From contig CP150183.1 of NCBI GenBank assembly GCA_037965595.1, forward strand, positions 2,604,001 to 2,668,000: a stretch of 64,000 nt of DNA. Direction: 5' to 3'. The notes below the pieces were generated by a model. It was given only the letters and a program-made list of their open reading frames with translations, did no database searches and was not told where the DNA came from. This stretch comes from Alkalihalobacillus sp. FSL W8-0930 (lineage in GTDB: Bacteria; Bacillota; Bacilli; Bacillales; Bacillaceae_D). Shown here one piece after another: positions 50,996 to 60,963 of the stretch; the first letter of the stretch is position 1; every line of letters starts with the position of its first letter. The translations under genes and the position numbers were made by a program.

Positions 50996-52228
50996 CTATT
51001 CGTATTTTAATGCATCTACTGGCTGAAGCTTGGACGCTTTGATTGATGGTAATAAACCAAAGATAATTCCTACCAGCATAGAAAATACAAGTGCCCCAAC
51101 TATAGCTGAGATGGAAATATAGAACGGCATATCCATAATATTTGAGATCATTTTCGCTCCGCCAATTCCAAGTAACACACCAATGGCCCCGCCGACACTT
51201 GTTAGAACAATCGCCTCGGTTAAAAATTGCAGGAGGATCATATAACGCTTTGCCCCTAATGCTTTTTTGATTCCGATTTCTCTTGTACGTTCTGTTACAG
51301 AAACAAGCATAATGTTCATAACTCCGATACCACCTACAAGCAATGAAATACTTGCAATTCCACCAAGTAAAAATGCAAATGCCTGATTGGCAGCTTCTAA
51401 GTCAGCTGTAATGGCTTGAAGATCAGGGATACGGTACTGAGCTGTTTCAAAGTCAGGTAAATCAGCATTTAACATGCTGGCAGTAAGTTGCCCCGCCTCT
51501 TCAATCGCATCCGGTCCAACAGCTTTAACTAAGATCTGAGTTGGAGCATCGTACCCACCAATAACTGGCCATATCCCTTTTGAAAGGTATAGCTTTGGCT
51601 GTACATAATCATCAAAAAACATGTCCCCTCCTGTTTTTTGATCAGTGAACACTCCTACTACTCGAAATGGAGTCCCTTTTATATCAATGGTTTGCCCTAC
51701 GGCTTCTTCCCCTTCAAACAATTCATTCCTCGTACCATCATTAATCATAACAAGCTGCGACGCCCCGTCCAACTCTTCATCCGTGAGCATTCTGCCCTCG
51801 AGAATATCAATTGGAAACAAATCAAAGTATGTCGAATCAACCGCATAAGGCTCTGGATAAGACATATTCATTTGGTGGTACGTATCAATACTCCAAGTCT
51901 TATGGAATAATGCGACCGTATCAACTAGTGGATCTGTAGTAATTTGGTCTAATACATCTTCAGAAATGGGTGGAGCCGTTATACTTGTCTCTCCACCACC
52001 CCAGTAATAATCTTCTTCTCCAATTAGAGATGCATCCTCATACGTCACTTGAATCGTGTTATTCCCCATACCAATGATACTGCTTTTTAACATTTCACTT
52101 TGCCCTTGAATCATCGATACAATCGCAATAATCGCTGCGATCCCTATAATGACACCAAGCATGGTCAGAATTGAACGCATCTTATGAGCAAAGATGGATT
52201 GAAAGGATAGCTTAATATTCTCAAGCAT
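50996..52228 (-). CDS. MacB/YknZ-like ABC transporter permease
   Basis: This 410-residue FtsX-superfamily permease has an N-terminal membrane segment (MRSILTMLGVIIGIAAIIAIVSM), an extracellular MacB periplasmic-core domain (about 45-260) and three C-terminal membrane segments with VGGIGVMNIMLVSVTERTREIGIKKALGA, the coupling-helix signature. It overlaps the ATPase gene by 8 bp. With the adaptor and ATPase it forms a three-gene exporter of the MacAB/YknXYZ kind, which in Bacillus resists peptide toxins. The substrate is unknown. Confidence 0.9.
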   Translation of the reverse strand: MLENIKLSFQSIFAHKMRSILTMLGVIIGIAAIIAIVSMIQGQSEMLKSSIIGMGNNTIQVTYEDASLIGEEDYYWGGGETSITAPPISEDVLDQITTDPLVDTVALFHKTWSIDTYHQMNMSYPEPYAVDSTYFDLFPIDILEGRMLTDEELDGASQLVMINDGTRNELFEGEEAVGQTIDIKGTPFRVVGVFTDQKTGGDMFFDDYVQPKLYLSKGIWPVIGGYDAPTQILVKAVGPDAIEEAGQLTASMLNADLPDFETAQYRIPDLQAITADLEAANQAFAFLLGGIASISLLVGGIGVMNIMLVSVTERTREIGIKKALGAKRYMILLQFLTEAIVLTSVGGAIGVLLGIGGAKMISNIMDMPFYISISAIVGALVFSMLVGIIFGLLPSIKASKLQPVDALKYE

Positions 52229-52910
52229 GAACTGGCTCTCCTTTCTCTTCTACAAACAGCTTCCCATCTCGGATAAAAATCGTCCGATCAGCTTTATCTG
52301 CTACTTCCTTGTCGTGCGTAATCATGACAATCGTAATACCCTCATTATTTAATTCTGTAAAGAGATCGAGAATTTGTTCACTCGTTTTTGTATCAAGAGC
52401 TCCCGTCGGCTCATCCGCTAAAATAAAGGAAGGCTCATTAACAAGCGCACGCGCGATGGCAACACGCTGTTTTTGACCCCCAGAAAGACTTGATGGTTTG
52501 AAGCTTGCACGTTCAGATAATCCAACCTTCGCCAATACATCAAGTGCTTTTTCACGGCGAATTTTTTTCTTCACACCACTATAAATTAATGGCATTTCGA
52601 CGTTTTGCTGTGCGGTGAGACGTGGCATTAAATGGAACGTTTGAAACACAAATCCGATCGAACGGTTTCGAATTTCTGCCAAGTAATTATCTTTTCCAGC
52701 AAGCATATTCACATCATTTAAGTTGTACGCACCAGATGTCGGCTTATCTAAACAGCCAAGGATGTTCATTAGTGTTGATTTGCCTGAACCGGATGGTCCC
52801 ATAATTGCAACAAACTCGCCTTTTTCAATCGTAAGGTTAATATCTTTTAAAATAGGAACAGAGTCTTTTCCTAGTTTATAAGACTTAAAGATCTTTGATA
52901 GCTTAATCAT
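52221..52910 (-). CDS. MacB/YknY-like ABC transporter ATPase
   Basis: This 229-residue lobe has Walker [10 protein letters not shown] (about 40-48), Q loop FVFQTFHLMPRL, signature [15 protein letters not shown], and Walker B FILADEPTGALD with H-loop VMITHDKEVA. The SGKST/LMPRLTAQQNVE pattern is that of the LolD/MacB class. I start at ATG 52910 (MIKLSKIFKSYK), just after GAGGAAATG, overlapping the adaptor stop by 8 bp. It energises the permease next to it. Confidence 0.93.
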   Translation of the reverse strand: MIKLSKIFKSYKLGKDSVPILKDINLTIEKGEFVAIMGPSGSGKSTLMNILGCLDKPTSGAYNLNDVNMLAGKDNYLAEIRNRSIGFVFQTFHLMPRLTAQQNVEMPLIYSGVKKKIRREKALDVLAKVGLSERASFKPSSLSGGQKQRVAIARALVNEPSFILADEPTGALDTKTSEQILDLFTELNNEGITIVMITHDKEVADKADRTIFIRDGKLFVEEKGEPVHA

Positions 52911-54132
52911 TGAACATTTCCTCATCAAATAAGACCGCTTCGTCTCCTTCAATTGGAGCTGGATCAGGGAACGTAATGTAATCGTCATTTGTCAATCCAC
53001 TTAAAATTTCAACGGTGTACATTTCATCATTTGTTTCGCCAACCTCAACCTCTTGCTTGATCCATGTCATTTCTTCACTGACTTTCCACACGTATGAAAG
53101 ACCATCTTCCTCAAAAACGGTATCTTGATATAAGAGAACTTGATCCGTTTCCTCTTCTTCAAAATCCCCCATCATTGGTTCAACATTTACGTGGTAACCA
53201 ATTTCAAGTCCATCATGTTCAGGTAAGACAACGGTGAACGGGTACTTAGATGTTTGGGGATTACTTTCTTCGTAATACCCATCATAGCTATCCTCTTCAC
53301 TAGAAACAGGTAGTTTTCCAATTTCAGTAACCGTTCCAATCCATTCGCCTTCTTGTCCGTTTTTAGCGGTTACTAATACTTCAGATCCTTCTTCTAATGT
53401 ACCGATTAGCAGTTCATTAATTTGACTTTTTATTAAGTAATCTCCATTGGTTATAATTTGAATAAACGGTGCGTTTGCAGCTTCGTTTTGTGCTCCATCG
53501 GCAATATCTGCATTAATCGATTGAACAATTCCTGTGGTTTTACTAACAACGACTTTGTCATTTGTTTCATTTGTTTTCTTAAGTGCATCTAAATGCTTTT
53601 GAGTTTGTCCTGTTTCCAGGTTGATTACTTTTAGATCATAGTTTGCCTGATCCAGCTCTTCCTGAAGCATTTCTTTTTCTTCTTTTTCAGCGTTCTTGAT
53701 TGATTTTGTTAACTTATCAATCTTTTTCTGAGATTGATTGATTTGAAGATAAGCCATTTCAAGCTCCATTTGTGTTTGCTCAATCTCTAGGCTTGTATCT
53801 TCTACTTCAAGAGGTTCATATTCAAAAAGTGGATCTCCTTCTTGAATCTCGTCCCCTTCTTGTACAAAGGTTTCTTTAATCTTTCCAAGTTCGGGATTCA
53901 TAAATACCTTTTCTTGCTTTTCTGCTTCGATTTTTCCAGTGAATGCCTGCATCGGATACGATTCCATTCCCATTCCGAAGTCCCCAACCCTCATTGGGAA
54001 TATCTCGCCTTCACCAAACTCTGCGTTTGCTGCATTCGCATTTGTAAAATGCCATACACCAAATCCCGTGCCCCCAACAACCAGTACACTTGCTAAGACA
54101 ATACCTGATACAATCAAAGCTCGTTTGCCCAA
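52903..54132 (-). CDS. MacA/YknX-like membrane fusion (adaptor) protein
   Basis: This 409-residue adaptor has one N-terminal membrane anchor (ALIVSGIVLASVLVVGGTGFGVW), split lipoyl-like halves around EGDEIQEGDPLFEYEP and KTTGIVQSINADIADG, and a coiled coil between them (about 115-190, rich in Leu, Glu and Lys). Beta-barrel and membrane-proximal domains follow. It is acidic, as outside-facing proteins of alkaliphiles often are. It is first in the operon. It links the permease to the envelope in MacAB-type exporters. Confidence 0.88.
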   Translation of the reverse strand: MGKRALIVSGIVLASVLVVGGTGFGVWHFTNANAANAEFGEGEIFPMRVGDFGMGMESYPMQAFTGKIEAEKQEKVFMNPELGKIKETFVQEGDEIQEGDPLFEYEPLEVEDTSLEIEQTQMELEMAYLQINQSQKKIDKLTKSIKNAEKEEKEMLQEELDQANYDLKVINLETGQTQKHLDALKKTNETNDKVVVSKTTGIVQSINADIADGAQNEAANAPFIQIITNGDYLIKSQINELLIGTLEEGSEVLVTAKNGQEGEWIGTVTEIGKLPVSSEEDSYDGYYEESNPQTSKYPFTVVLPEHDGLEIGYHVNVEPMMGDFEEEETDQVLLYQDTVFEEDGLSYVWKVSEEMTWIKQEVEVGETNDEMYTVEILSGLTNDDYITFPDPAPIEGDEAVLFDEEMFND

Positions 54133-54392
54133 TTCTTTCGCCCCTTAAATGTTCAAAATTATTCCATTTGTTATATTATCAGTGAGAATTCAAGATTAGG
54201 CAATATCAAAACAGTAAATTAAATCTAATATTTTTATAAAGTTTATAAAATTACACACAATTTACCATCATTCAATTTGAAAATTCTTGCAGAAAGTGTC
54301 GCACCAATCGTTTTCCCTATACATATACTGTCATGACTTAACCCTTACCGGAACACCGGTAGCTCTAGCCCGAGCATGAAGGAGTGAACTCA

Positions 54393-54617
54393 TTGAAAGG
54401 AGCAGAATTCGGACCTAAACCTTTACTTACAAAAAGGGAACGTGAGGTATTCGAACTACTCGTTCAAGATAAGACGACGAAGGATATTGCTCAAGACCTA
54501 TTCATCAGTGAAAAAACTGTTCGAAATCACATTTCTAATACGATGCAAAAGCTTGGAGTAAAGGGGCGCTCTCAAGCAGTCATTGAACTTATTAGATTAG
54601 GTGAATTAACAATATAA
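54393..54617 (+). CDS. gerE: GerE, late spore-coat transcription regulator
   Basis: This LuxR/FixJ-type DNA-binding protein of the mother cell acts with SigK on coat genes. The whole 74-residue protein is one helix-turn-helix domain: LTKREREVFELLVQDKTTKDIAQ, then FISEKTVRNHISNTMQKLGV. I start at TTG 54393, eight bases after AAGGAG; this gives 74 residues, the exact length of B. subtilis GerE. The GTG three codons upstream overlaps the ribosome site. CATATACT near 54324 with CACC 16 bp upstream loosely resembles a SigK promoter. Confidence 0.95.
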   Translation: MKGAEFGPKPLLTKREREVFELLVQDKTTKDIAQDLFISEKTVRNHISNTMQKLGVKGRSQAVIELIRLGELTI

Positions 54618-54630
54618 TTTATGCAACAAA

Positions 54631-54661
54631 AAAAGACTGAAGTCATGGACTTCAGTCTTTT
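54631..54661. terminator. Shared terminator of gerE and sdhB
   Basis: A perfect 14 bp stem AAAAGACTGAAGTC/GACTTCAGTCTTTT with a 3-base loop serves two converging genes. Confidence 0.92.
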
Positions 54662-54669
54662 TATCATGA

Positions 54670-55419
54670 TCAACCACCAAAGAAATTCTTGAATGATTGA
54701 AGAGCTGTTGAGCGGTTTAGCGCCGCAATAGAAGTTGTTAAAGGAATACCTTTAGGGCAAGATTGAACACAGTTTTGGGAGTTTCCGCAATTCATTAAAC
54801 CGCCTTCACCCATTAGTGCATTCAAGCGTTCAGCCTTGTTCATTTCACCTGTTGGATGAGCGTTAAACAGACGAACCTGCGAAAGCGCAGCTGGTCCAAT
54901 AAACTCTGATTTGCTGTTTACATTTGGACAAGATTCTAAGCACACGCCACATGTCATACATTTGGATAATTCGTATGCCCATTGACGTTTTGACTCAGCC
55001 ATTCTTGGTCCAGGACCTAGGTCATATGTTCCATCAATCGGAATCCAGGCTTTTACTTTTTTCAATGAATCAAACATTCTACTACGGTCAACCATTAAAT
55101 CACGGACAACCGGGAAGGTTTTCATTGGTTCAAGATGAATCGGTTGTTCTAGTTTATCAATCAAGGCAGTACATGATTGACGTGGCTTGCCATTGATAAC
55201 CATTGAACAAGCTCCACATACTTCCTCAAGACAGTTCATATCCCAGGCAATCGGTGTTGTTTGCTCACCTTTTGCATTCACTGGATTTCTTCTAAATTCC
55301 ATTAGAGCCGAAATGACGTTCATATTCGCACGATAAGGAATATGAAACTCTTCTACATAACTATCTCCATTTGGCTCATCCTGGCGAGTTACTTTAAAAT
55401 GAATTAGTTTTTCACTCAT
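54670..55419 (-). CDS. sdhB: Succinate dehydrogenase iron-sulfur subunit
   Basis: SdhB passes electrons from the flavin to menaquinone through three clusters. The 2Fe-2S ligands are C63, C68, C71 and C83 (CLEEVCGACSM ... SC). The two further clusters are held by CMTCGVCLESCPN and CGNSQNCVQSCPKG. At 249 residues it has normal length. The start overlaps the sdhA stop by four bases. It is last in sdhCAB. Confidence 0.97.
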   Translation of the reverse strand: MSEKLIHFKVTRQDEPNGDSYVEEFHIPYRANMNVISALMEFRRNPVNAKGEQTTPIAWDMNCLEEVCGACSMVINGKPRQSCTALIDKLEQPIHLEPMKTFPVVRDLMVDRSRMFDSLKKVKAWIPIDGTYDLGPGPRMAESKRQWAYELSKCMTCGVCLESCPNVNSKSEFIGPAALSQVRLFNAHPTGEMNKAERLNALMGEGGLMNCGNSQNCVQSCPKGIPLTTSIAALNRSTALQSFKNFFGG

Positions 55420-57185
55420 GATTTAGCCACTCCTTGTTTTTTCTGAGAGTAATCACGCTTACGAGGTTTAATGAGCGATGTGTCGACATCTTCATAAACA
55501 AAGTCAGGTGCATTTGTCTCAGCGTTATAGCTTGCTCTTGTTGTTTTCAAGAACTCTTCATCGTTACGTTCAGGGAAATCAGGCTTATAGTGAGCCCCGC
55601 GGCTTTCATTACGGTTATATGCTCCAAGTGTAATCACTCGCGCCAGATCTAGCATGGAACCAAGCTGTCTTGTGAATGCAGCTCCTTGGTTGCTCCATTT
55701 CGCTGTATCATTGATATTAATATTGTTAAAGCGTTCCATAAGCTCTTGGATCTTTTCGTCTGTCTTCAGTAATGCATCATTGTAACGAACAACGGTTACG
55801 TTATCAGTCATCCATTCTCCAAGCTCTTTATGAAGTACATACGCATTTTCTTTTCCATCAAGCGTTAGAATCTTATCGTAAGCTGCTTGCTCTTTGCGAA
55901 CTTCTTCACTGAATAAAGAAGATGACATTGCATCTGTTGATTTCTCAAGTCCATTGATGTATTCAACCGCTTTAGGACCAGCAACAATTCCTCCGTAAAT
56001 GGCAGAAAGAAGTGAGTTCGCACCAAGTCTGTTTGCACCATGCTGAGAATAATCACATTCTCCCGCTGCAAACAATCCTGGAATATTTGTCATTTGATCA
56101 TAATCGATCCACATTCCACCCATTGAATAGTGAACCGCAGGGAAGATTTTCATTGGTACTTTTCTTGGATCATCACCCATGAACTTTTCATAGATTTCCA
56201 TGATTCCGCCAAGCTTAATATCAAGCTCTTTCGGATCCTTATGAGAAAGGTCAAGATAGACCATGTTCTCCCCATTAATTCCTAGTTTATCGTCCACACA
56301 TACTGAGAAGATCTCACGTGTTGCGATATCACGAGGAACAAGGTTTCCATACGCTGGATATTTCTCTTCAAGGAAGTACCAAGGCTTACCGTCTTTATAC
56401 GTCCATACACGACCACCTTCTCCACGAGCTGATTCACTCATTAAACGAAGCTTATCATCTCCTGGAATGGCAGTTGGGTGAATCTGAATAAACTCACCAT
56501 TAGCATAGTCAACACCTTGCTTGTACAGCTTAGCTGCCGCAAACCCTGTGTTGATAACCGAGTTCGTTGATTTACCGAAGATAATACCTGGACCACCAGT
56601 TGCCATAATCACTGCATCAGCAGGAAAACTCTCAATCTTAGAAGAACTTAATTCCTGTGCGGTGATTCCACGACATGTGCCTTCGTCATCAACGATTGCA
56701 GATAGGAATTCCCAACCTTCATACTTTGTTACGAGACCACTCGTTTCATGTCTACGAACCTGCTCGTCCAACGCATATAAAAGCTGCTGACCAGTTGTAG
56801 CACCCGCAAATGCCGTACGATGGTGCTGTGTTCCTCCAAAACGACGGAAATCAAGCAGCCCTTCTGGTGTACGGTTAAACATAACGCCCATACGGTCAAG
56901 AAGGTGAATAATTCCAGGTGCTGCTTCAGTCATTGCTTTAACGGGCGGTTGGTTTGCTAAGAAATCGCCACCATAAATAGAGTCATCAAAGTGTTCCCAA
57001 GGAGAATCTCCTTCCCCTTTTGTATTAACAGCTCCATTGATACCGCCCTGCGCACAGACTGAGTGTGAACGCTTTACTGGTACAATGGAAAATAAATCTA
57101 CTGGTACGCCTTTTTCTGCTGCTTTAATTGTGGCCATCAAGCCTGCTAAGCCACCACCAACAACAACGATTTTGCCTTTGCTCAT
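55416..57185 (-). CDS. sdhA: Succinate dehydrogenase flavoprotein subunit
   Basis: SdhA oxidises succinate to fumarate. The FAD Rossmann motif is VVVGGGLAGLMATI (7-20). The covalent FAD His is H41 in RSHSVCAQGGIN. The active-site region includes HPTAIPGDDKLRLMSESARGEGG and the catalytic Arg in the FKPDFPERND-type C-terminal part. At 589 residues it matches the B-type enzyme of Bacillus. It follows sdhC by about 40 bp. Confidence 0.97.
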   Translation of the reverse strand: MSKGKIVVVGGGLAGLMATIKAAEKGVPVDLFSIVPVKRSHSVCAQGGINGAVNTKGEGDSPWEHFDDSIYGGDFLANQPPVKAMTEAAPGIIHLLDRMGVMFNRTPEGLLDFRRFGGTQHHRTAFAGATTGQQLLYALDEQVRRHETSGLVTKYEGWEFLSAIVDDEGTCRGITAQELSSSKIESFPADAVIMATGGPGIIFGKSTNSVINTGFAAAKLYKQGVDYANGEFIQIHPTAIPGDDKLRLMSESARGEGGRVWTYKDGKPWYFLEEKYPAYGNLVPRDIATREIFSVCVDDKLGINGENMVYLDLSHKDPKELDIKLGGIMEIYEKFMGDDPRKVPMKIFPAVHYSMGGMWIDYDQMTNIPGLFAAGECDYSQHGANRLGANSLLSAIYGGIVAGPKAVEYINGLEKSTDAMSSSLFSEEVRKEQAAYDKILTLDGKENAYVLHKELGEWMTDNVTVVRYNDALLKTDEKIQELMERFNNININDTAKWSNQGAAFTRQLGSMLDLARVITLGAYNRNESRGAHYKPDFPERNDEEFLKTTRASYNAETNAPDFVYEDVDTSLIKPRKRDYSQKKQGVAKS

Positions 57186-57227
57186 ACTTGACTCACTCCT
57201 TCAATATACGCTCAAAACAATCATATT

Positions 57228-57836
57228 TTAGACAAATGCGAAAATGGCACGAAGACCAACAATCGTCATCACGATAAAGATACCCAGTGTTACAAATGTT
57301 GAGATTTGCTGAGACTTTGGAGTGACTGTAATACCCCAAGATACAGCAAATGACCATAGTCCATTTGCAAAGTGGAATGTAGCCGCTACAACTCCAACAA
57401 TATAGAACGCAATCATAAATGGATTGCTAAAAATATTCGCCATCATATCAAAATCTACTGTCGCGCCTCTTGCTGCTGCAATTCGCGTTTCCCATACGTG
57501 CCATGTAATAAAGATTACGAGGATAATTCCTGTTACTCTTTGAATACGGAACATCCAGTTTCTGAAATAACTATATTGAAACGAATTATTTTTTGCTTGA
57601 AACGCTATATAAACGCCATAAATAGCATGATAAAGCAATGGAATGAAAATAATGAAAATTTCAAGCGCATAACGGAAAGGAAGGCTTTCCATAAAATGTG
57701 CGGCTGAATTAAATGCTTCAGCGCCTCTTGTTGCGAAATGGTTTACAACAAAGTGTTGAATTAAAAATACTCCTATTGGTATTACACCTAGTAAAGAATG
57801 TAGTCTACGAAACAGATATTCACGATTTTCAGGCAT
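57228..57836 (-). CDS. sdhC: Succinate dehydrogenase cytochrome b558 subunit
   Basis: This membrane anchor carries two hemes and the quinone site. Five hydrophobic segments are visible in 202 residues, with candidate heme His in FLIQHFVVNHFA, LLYHAIYGVYI, FITWHVWET and FHFANGLWSF, the pattern of the di-heme B-type anchor. I start at ATG 57836, preceded by GGGGGGAACTAGT. It is the first gene of sdhCAB. Confidence 0.95.
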   Translation of the reverse strand: MPENREYLFRRLHSLLGVIPIGVFLIQHFVVNHFATRGAEAFNSAAHFMESLPFRYALEIFIIFIPLLYHAIYGVYIAFQAKNNSFQYSYFRNWMFRIQRVTGIILVIFITWHVWETRIAAARGATVDFDMMANIFSNPFMIAFYIVGVVAATFHFANGLWSFAVSWGITVTPKSQQISTFVTLGIFIVMTIVGLRAIFAFV

Positions 57837-57967
57837 ACTAGTTCCCCCCACATAAAATTTAACCAATCAGCGTATGTTCTCTTTTTCTATTTTTCTTATA
57901 AACAGATCCTCCTGACATCGCTTACTGAAATATCATAGGTTAATAGGTAATAAAATCCGACAAATTA

Positions 57968-57996
57968 ATTGTACTCCGATCAGATAAACCCGTCAA
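57968..57996 (-). promoter_or_regulatory. SigA-type promoter of sdhCAB
   Basis: TTGACG (57991-57996, minus), a 17 bp spacer and TACAAT (57968-57973), leaving a leader of about 120 bp. Confidence 0.8.
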
Positions 57997-58214
57997 GAAA
58001 CCGTATACAATTTACACTTAAGAAATTCTAACATATTCTTCAATTGACGGGTTCAGACCATTTCATTTTAAAAAGTAAAGGTTAAAATTGTTGATAAATA
58101 AAGTAAGAAGAAGAGATTCATTGTTATAATAATGAACATAAAAAAATCACCTTGATACCTATAGAAATTTTTACGGAGTGCTTTATACTAGATTAAGAGA
58201 GGTGTTAACTAGAT
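57997..58214. other. AT-rich divergent intergenic region sdhC-yslB
   Basis: No gene is seen. TATACT near 58185-58190 on the plus strand could be the yslB -10 box; the -35 is unclear. Confidence 0.35.
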
Positions 58215-58622
58215 ATGGAACCAAAGGTTGAACTAGAAACGTCTAATTTCGGATATGACCTTATCCGAAATGATGTATTATCCGAACTACTCGGAACAGA
58301 AAAAGAGACTTTACTTTACTGGGTCGGCAAATCAACAGCAAGATCATATCCTCTGGAGACAACAGATGAGTTGATTTCCTTTTTCGAAAAAGCACAGTGG
58401 GGCACGCTGTCACTAGTAAAAGAAAAACCCTATGAAAAAACATTTGAACTAACTGGACCTTGGATGGGCAAAAAAGATCAACGCTGCTATCAGCTTGAGG
58501 CTGGTTTTCTTGCCCAACAGCATGAAACGCAAACTCAGGCTACAGCTGTAGCTGTGTTATCAGAAAAACGTCAGCTTGTTCAGATCCAAGTAACCATTGA
58601 TCGTCACGATCCACTTGATTAG
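58215..58622 (+). CDS. yslB: YslB family protein (DUF2507)
   Basis: This 135-residue soluble protein matches YslB, a small heme-pocket-fold family (DUF2507) found next to sdhCAB in Bacillus. The typical start FGYDLIRNDVLSELLGTEKETLLYWVGKSTARSYPL and the mid motif FFEKAQWGTL are present. GAGAGGTG precedes the ATG. Its biochemical role is unknown. It is convergent with uvrC, and a terminator lies between. Confidence 0.9.
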   Translation: MEPKVELETSNFGYDLIRNDVLSELLGTEKETLLYWVGKSTARSYPLETTDELISFFEKAQWGTLSLVKEKPYEKTFELTGPWMGKKDQRCYQLEAGFLAQQHETQTQATAVAVLSEKRQLVQIQVTIDRHDPLD

Positions 58623-58640
58623 TACAAGAGAGCTACATAT

Positions 58641-58685
58641 AAAAAACGGCGATGCACCCTGATTGGGGAACATTCGCCGTTTTTT
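58641..58685. terminator. Shared terminator of yslB and uvrC
   Basis: AAAAAACGGCGA...TCGCCGTTTTTT, with a small internal bulge, lies between converging genes and overlaps the uvrC stop. Confidence 0.85.
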
Positions 58686-60459
58686 ACGATTCTTCGTTTA
58701 GTTTAGTTAAAATGGCTTCTGCAACAGATTGTGGGATCCCTTGCTCCACAATCTCCTCTACTTTTGCATCTTTCATTTTTTTCACAGATCCAAAATGCTT
58801 TAGAAGCTTTTGCTTTCGCTTGGAACCAACACCTGGTATATCATCCAACACAGACTGGAAGAACGTCTTCGAACGAACAGACCGGTGAAACGTAATCGCA
58901 AAGCGGTGAACTTCATCTTGAATACGTTGTAATAAATAAAATTCCTGGCTATCGCGCTCAAGAGGGATCACTACTGGCGGAGAACCCTTAAGTAATTGTG
59001 AGGTCCGGTGTTTTTCATCCTTAGCCAGACCACATACAGGAATACCTAGCCCAAGCTCGTCCTCAATGACTTCCTGTGCCGCACTGATTTGCCCTCTTCC
59101 TCCATCAATCACAATTAAGTCTGGTAGAGGCAGGTCTTCTTTTAAGAGCCTGATATATCGTCTGCGAACCACTTCTCGCATGGATGCATAATCATCCGGA
59201 CCTTCAACCGTTTTGATCTTGTATTTTCGATAGTCCTTCCGACTAGGCTTTCCATCAAGAAAGGTAATCATCGTAGATACAGGATCCGTCCCTTGCGTGT
59301 TTGAATTATCAAACGCCTCGATGCGATATGGTGTTGCAATATCCATGGCTTTTCCTAATCGTTCAATCGCATTTATGGTTCGATTTTCATCTTTTTCAAT
59401 TAAAGAGAACTTTTCTTTTAATGCCACTTTTGCATTTTCTGAAGCAAGATCCAACAGTTCTTTTTTGGTGCCGCGCTTTGGAACCAGAACTTTCACTTCA
59501 AGAAGTTCGTTCATAAGTTCCGCATCAACCTCACTTGGAACAAGAATTTCCTGAGGTTTGATATGCTGCTTCTGCAGGTAAAATTGACCGACAAATGTCA
59601 TTAAGTCTTCAGCGGCTTCTTTATAAAATGGAAATAGGGAAACATCCCGTTCAATCAATTTTCCTTGCCTTACAAAGAATACTTGTACACACATCCAGCC
59701 CTTATCATAAGCAAAGGCAAACACATCTCGATCCACATGATCATTCGCAGTCATTTTTTGCTTCTCAATGATGGCATCCATATGGGAAATCGTATCTCGG
59801 ATTTCCTTTGCCCGTTCAAAATCAAGTTCCTCTGAGGCTTTCATCATACGTTCCGTTAATGTTTCCTTCACTTCGGAATGCCCATACTTTAAGAAACGAC
59901 TAATGCCCTGAATCATTTCCTGGTTTTGCTCATCTGTTACTTCATATACACAAGGAGCAAGGCATTGACCAATGTGATAGTACAAACAAACACTATCAGG
60001 CATATTTCTACACTTGCGTAATGGATAAATGCGATCGAGCAATTTTTTTGTTTCATTTGCTGCTCCAGCATTCGGATAAGGGCCAAAATATTTCCCTCCA
60101 TCCTTTTTCACCTGTCTTGTGGTAAGTAATCTTGGATGCTTTTCGTTTGTGATCTTTAAATAGGGATACGTTTTATCATCTTTCAGCATAACATTGTATT
60201 TTGGGTCATGCTTTTTAATGAGATTCATTTCAAGGATAAGGGCTTCAATGTTTGAACTGGTAACGATATATTCAAAATCGACAATTTCGCTAACGAGTCG
60301 CTGAGTTTTAGCATCATGTGATCCGGTAAAATAAGAACGCACCCGATTACGAAGAACTTTCGCTTTACCAACATAGATGATGGTCCCTTGGCGATCCTTC
60401 ATCAGGTAACAGCCTGGCTGATTAGGAAGTATCGTCAGCTTTTCTTTAAGCTGGCTCAT
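58684..60459 (-). CDS. uvrC: Excinuclease ABC subunit C
   Basis: UvrC makes both cuts in nucleotide excision repair. It has an N-terminal GIY-YIG domain ([20 protein letters not shown], about 25-44), a UVR UvrB-binding motif ([18 protein letters not shown], about 200-217), the RNase H-like domain ([24 protein letters not shown]) and C-terminal helix-hairpin-helix repeats ([16 protein letters not shown]). I start at ATG 60459 after GGGGGAGTCGA, giving 591 residues, the usual length. Confidence 0.97.
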   Translation of the reverse strand: MSQLKEKLTILPNQPGCYLMKDRQGTIIYVGKAKVLRNRVRSYFTGSHDAKTQRLVSEIVDFEYIVTSSNIEALILEMNLIKKHDPKYNVMLKDDKTYPYLKITNEKHPRLLTTRQVKKDGGKYFGPYPNAGAANETKKLLDRIYPLRKCRNMPDSVCLYYHIGQCLAPCVYEVTDEQNQEMIQGISRFLKYGHSEVKETLTERMMKASEELDFERAKEIRDTISHMDAIIEKQKMTANDHVDRDVFAFAYDKGWMCVQVFFVRQGKLIERDVSLFPFYKEAAEDLMTFVGQFYLQKQHIKPQEILVPSEVDAELMNELLEVKVLVPKRGTKKELLDLASENAKVALKEKFSLIEKDENRTINAIERLGKAMDIATPYRIEAFDNSNTQGTDPVSTMITFLDGKPSRKDYRKYKIKTVEGPDDYASMREVVRRRYIRLLKEDLPLPDLIVIDGGRGQISAAQEVIEDELGLGIPVCGLAKDEKHRTSQLLKGSPPVVIPLERDSQEFYLLQRIQDEVHRFAITFHRSVRSKTFFQSVLDDIPGVGSKRKQKLLKHFGSVKKMKDAKVEEIVEQGIPQSVAEAILTKLNEES

Positions 60460-60504
60460 TCGACTCCCCCCTTTTCTAATAGGTTTTACAAGAATACATA
60501 GAAA

Positions 60505-60531
60505 AACCGCTTTCTGCAAGAGAAAGCGGTT
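60505..60531. terminator. trxA terminator
   Basis: A 10 bp perfect stem AACCGCTTTC/GAAAGCGGTT with T following on the minus strand lies between trxA and uvrC. Confidence 0.88.
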
Positions 60532-60550
60532 CTACACGTGCAAGAGGAAC

Positions 60551-60865
60551 TTACAGATGTTTGTTAACTAGCTCAGCTAGAGCCTCTTTTGGTTGGAAAC
60601 CAACCACTTGGTCTACTACTTCTCCGTCTTTAAACACAAGAAGTGTAGGAATGCTCATTACACTGTATTTCCCAGCTGTTTCTTGATTCTCATCAACATC
60701 CAGCTTTGCAATTTTAATCTTATCGCCCATTTCTGAATCAAGCTCTTCAAGAACGGGTGCAATCATTTTACAAGGTCCACACCATGGAGCCCAGAAATCA
60801 GCAAGAACAACACCACTACTTGTTTCAGAAGAAAACGTTTGGTCTGTTACATTCACAATTGCCAT
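60551..60865 (-). CDS. trxA: Thioredoxin
   Basis: Thioredoxin is the general cytosolic disulfide reductase. The active site is WCGPC with C29 and C32; Asp23 (LADFWAP) and the cis-Pro of MSIPTLLVF complete the fold. At 104 residues it is standard. AAGGAGG precedes the ATG. It lies upstream of uvrC as in B. subtilis and is closed by its own terminator. Confidence 0.97.
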   Translation of the reverse strand: MAIVNVTDQTFSSETSSGVVLADFWAPWCGPCKMIAPVLEELDSEMGDKIKIAKLDVDENQETAGKYSVMSIPTLLVFKDGEVVDQVVGFQPKEALAELVNKHL

Positions 60866-60963
60866 GATAAATCCTCCTTTAAATCCTATAACTTAGGTTT
60901 CAAATGTATTATAGCACTCAAATATGTTGGATGCGAATGAATTGCTTACAAAACCAAAATGCA

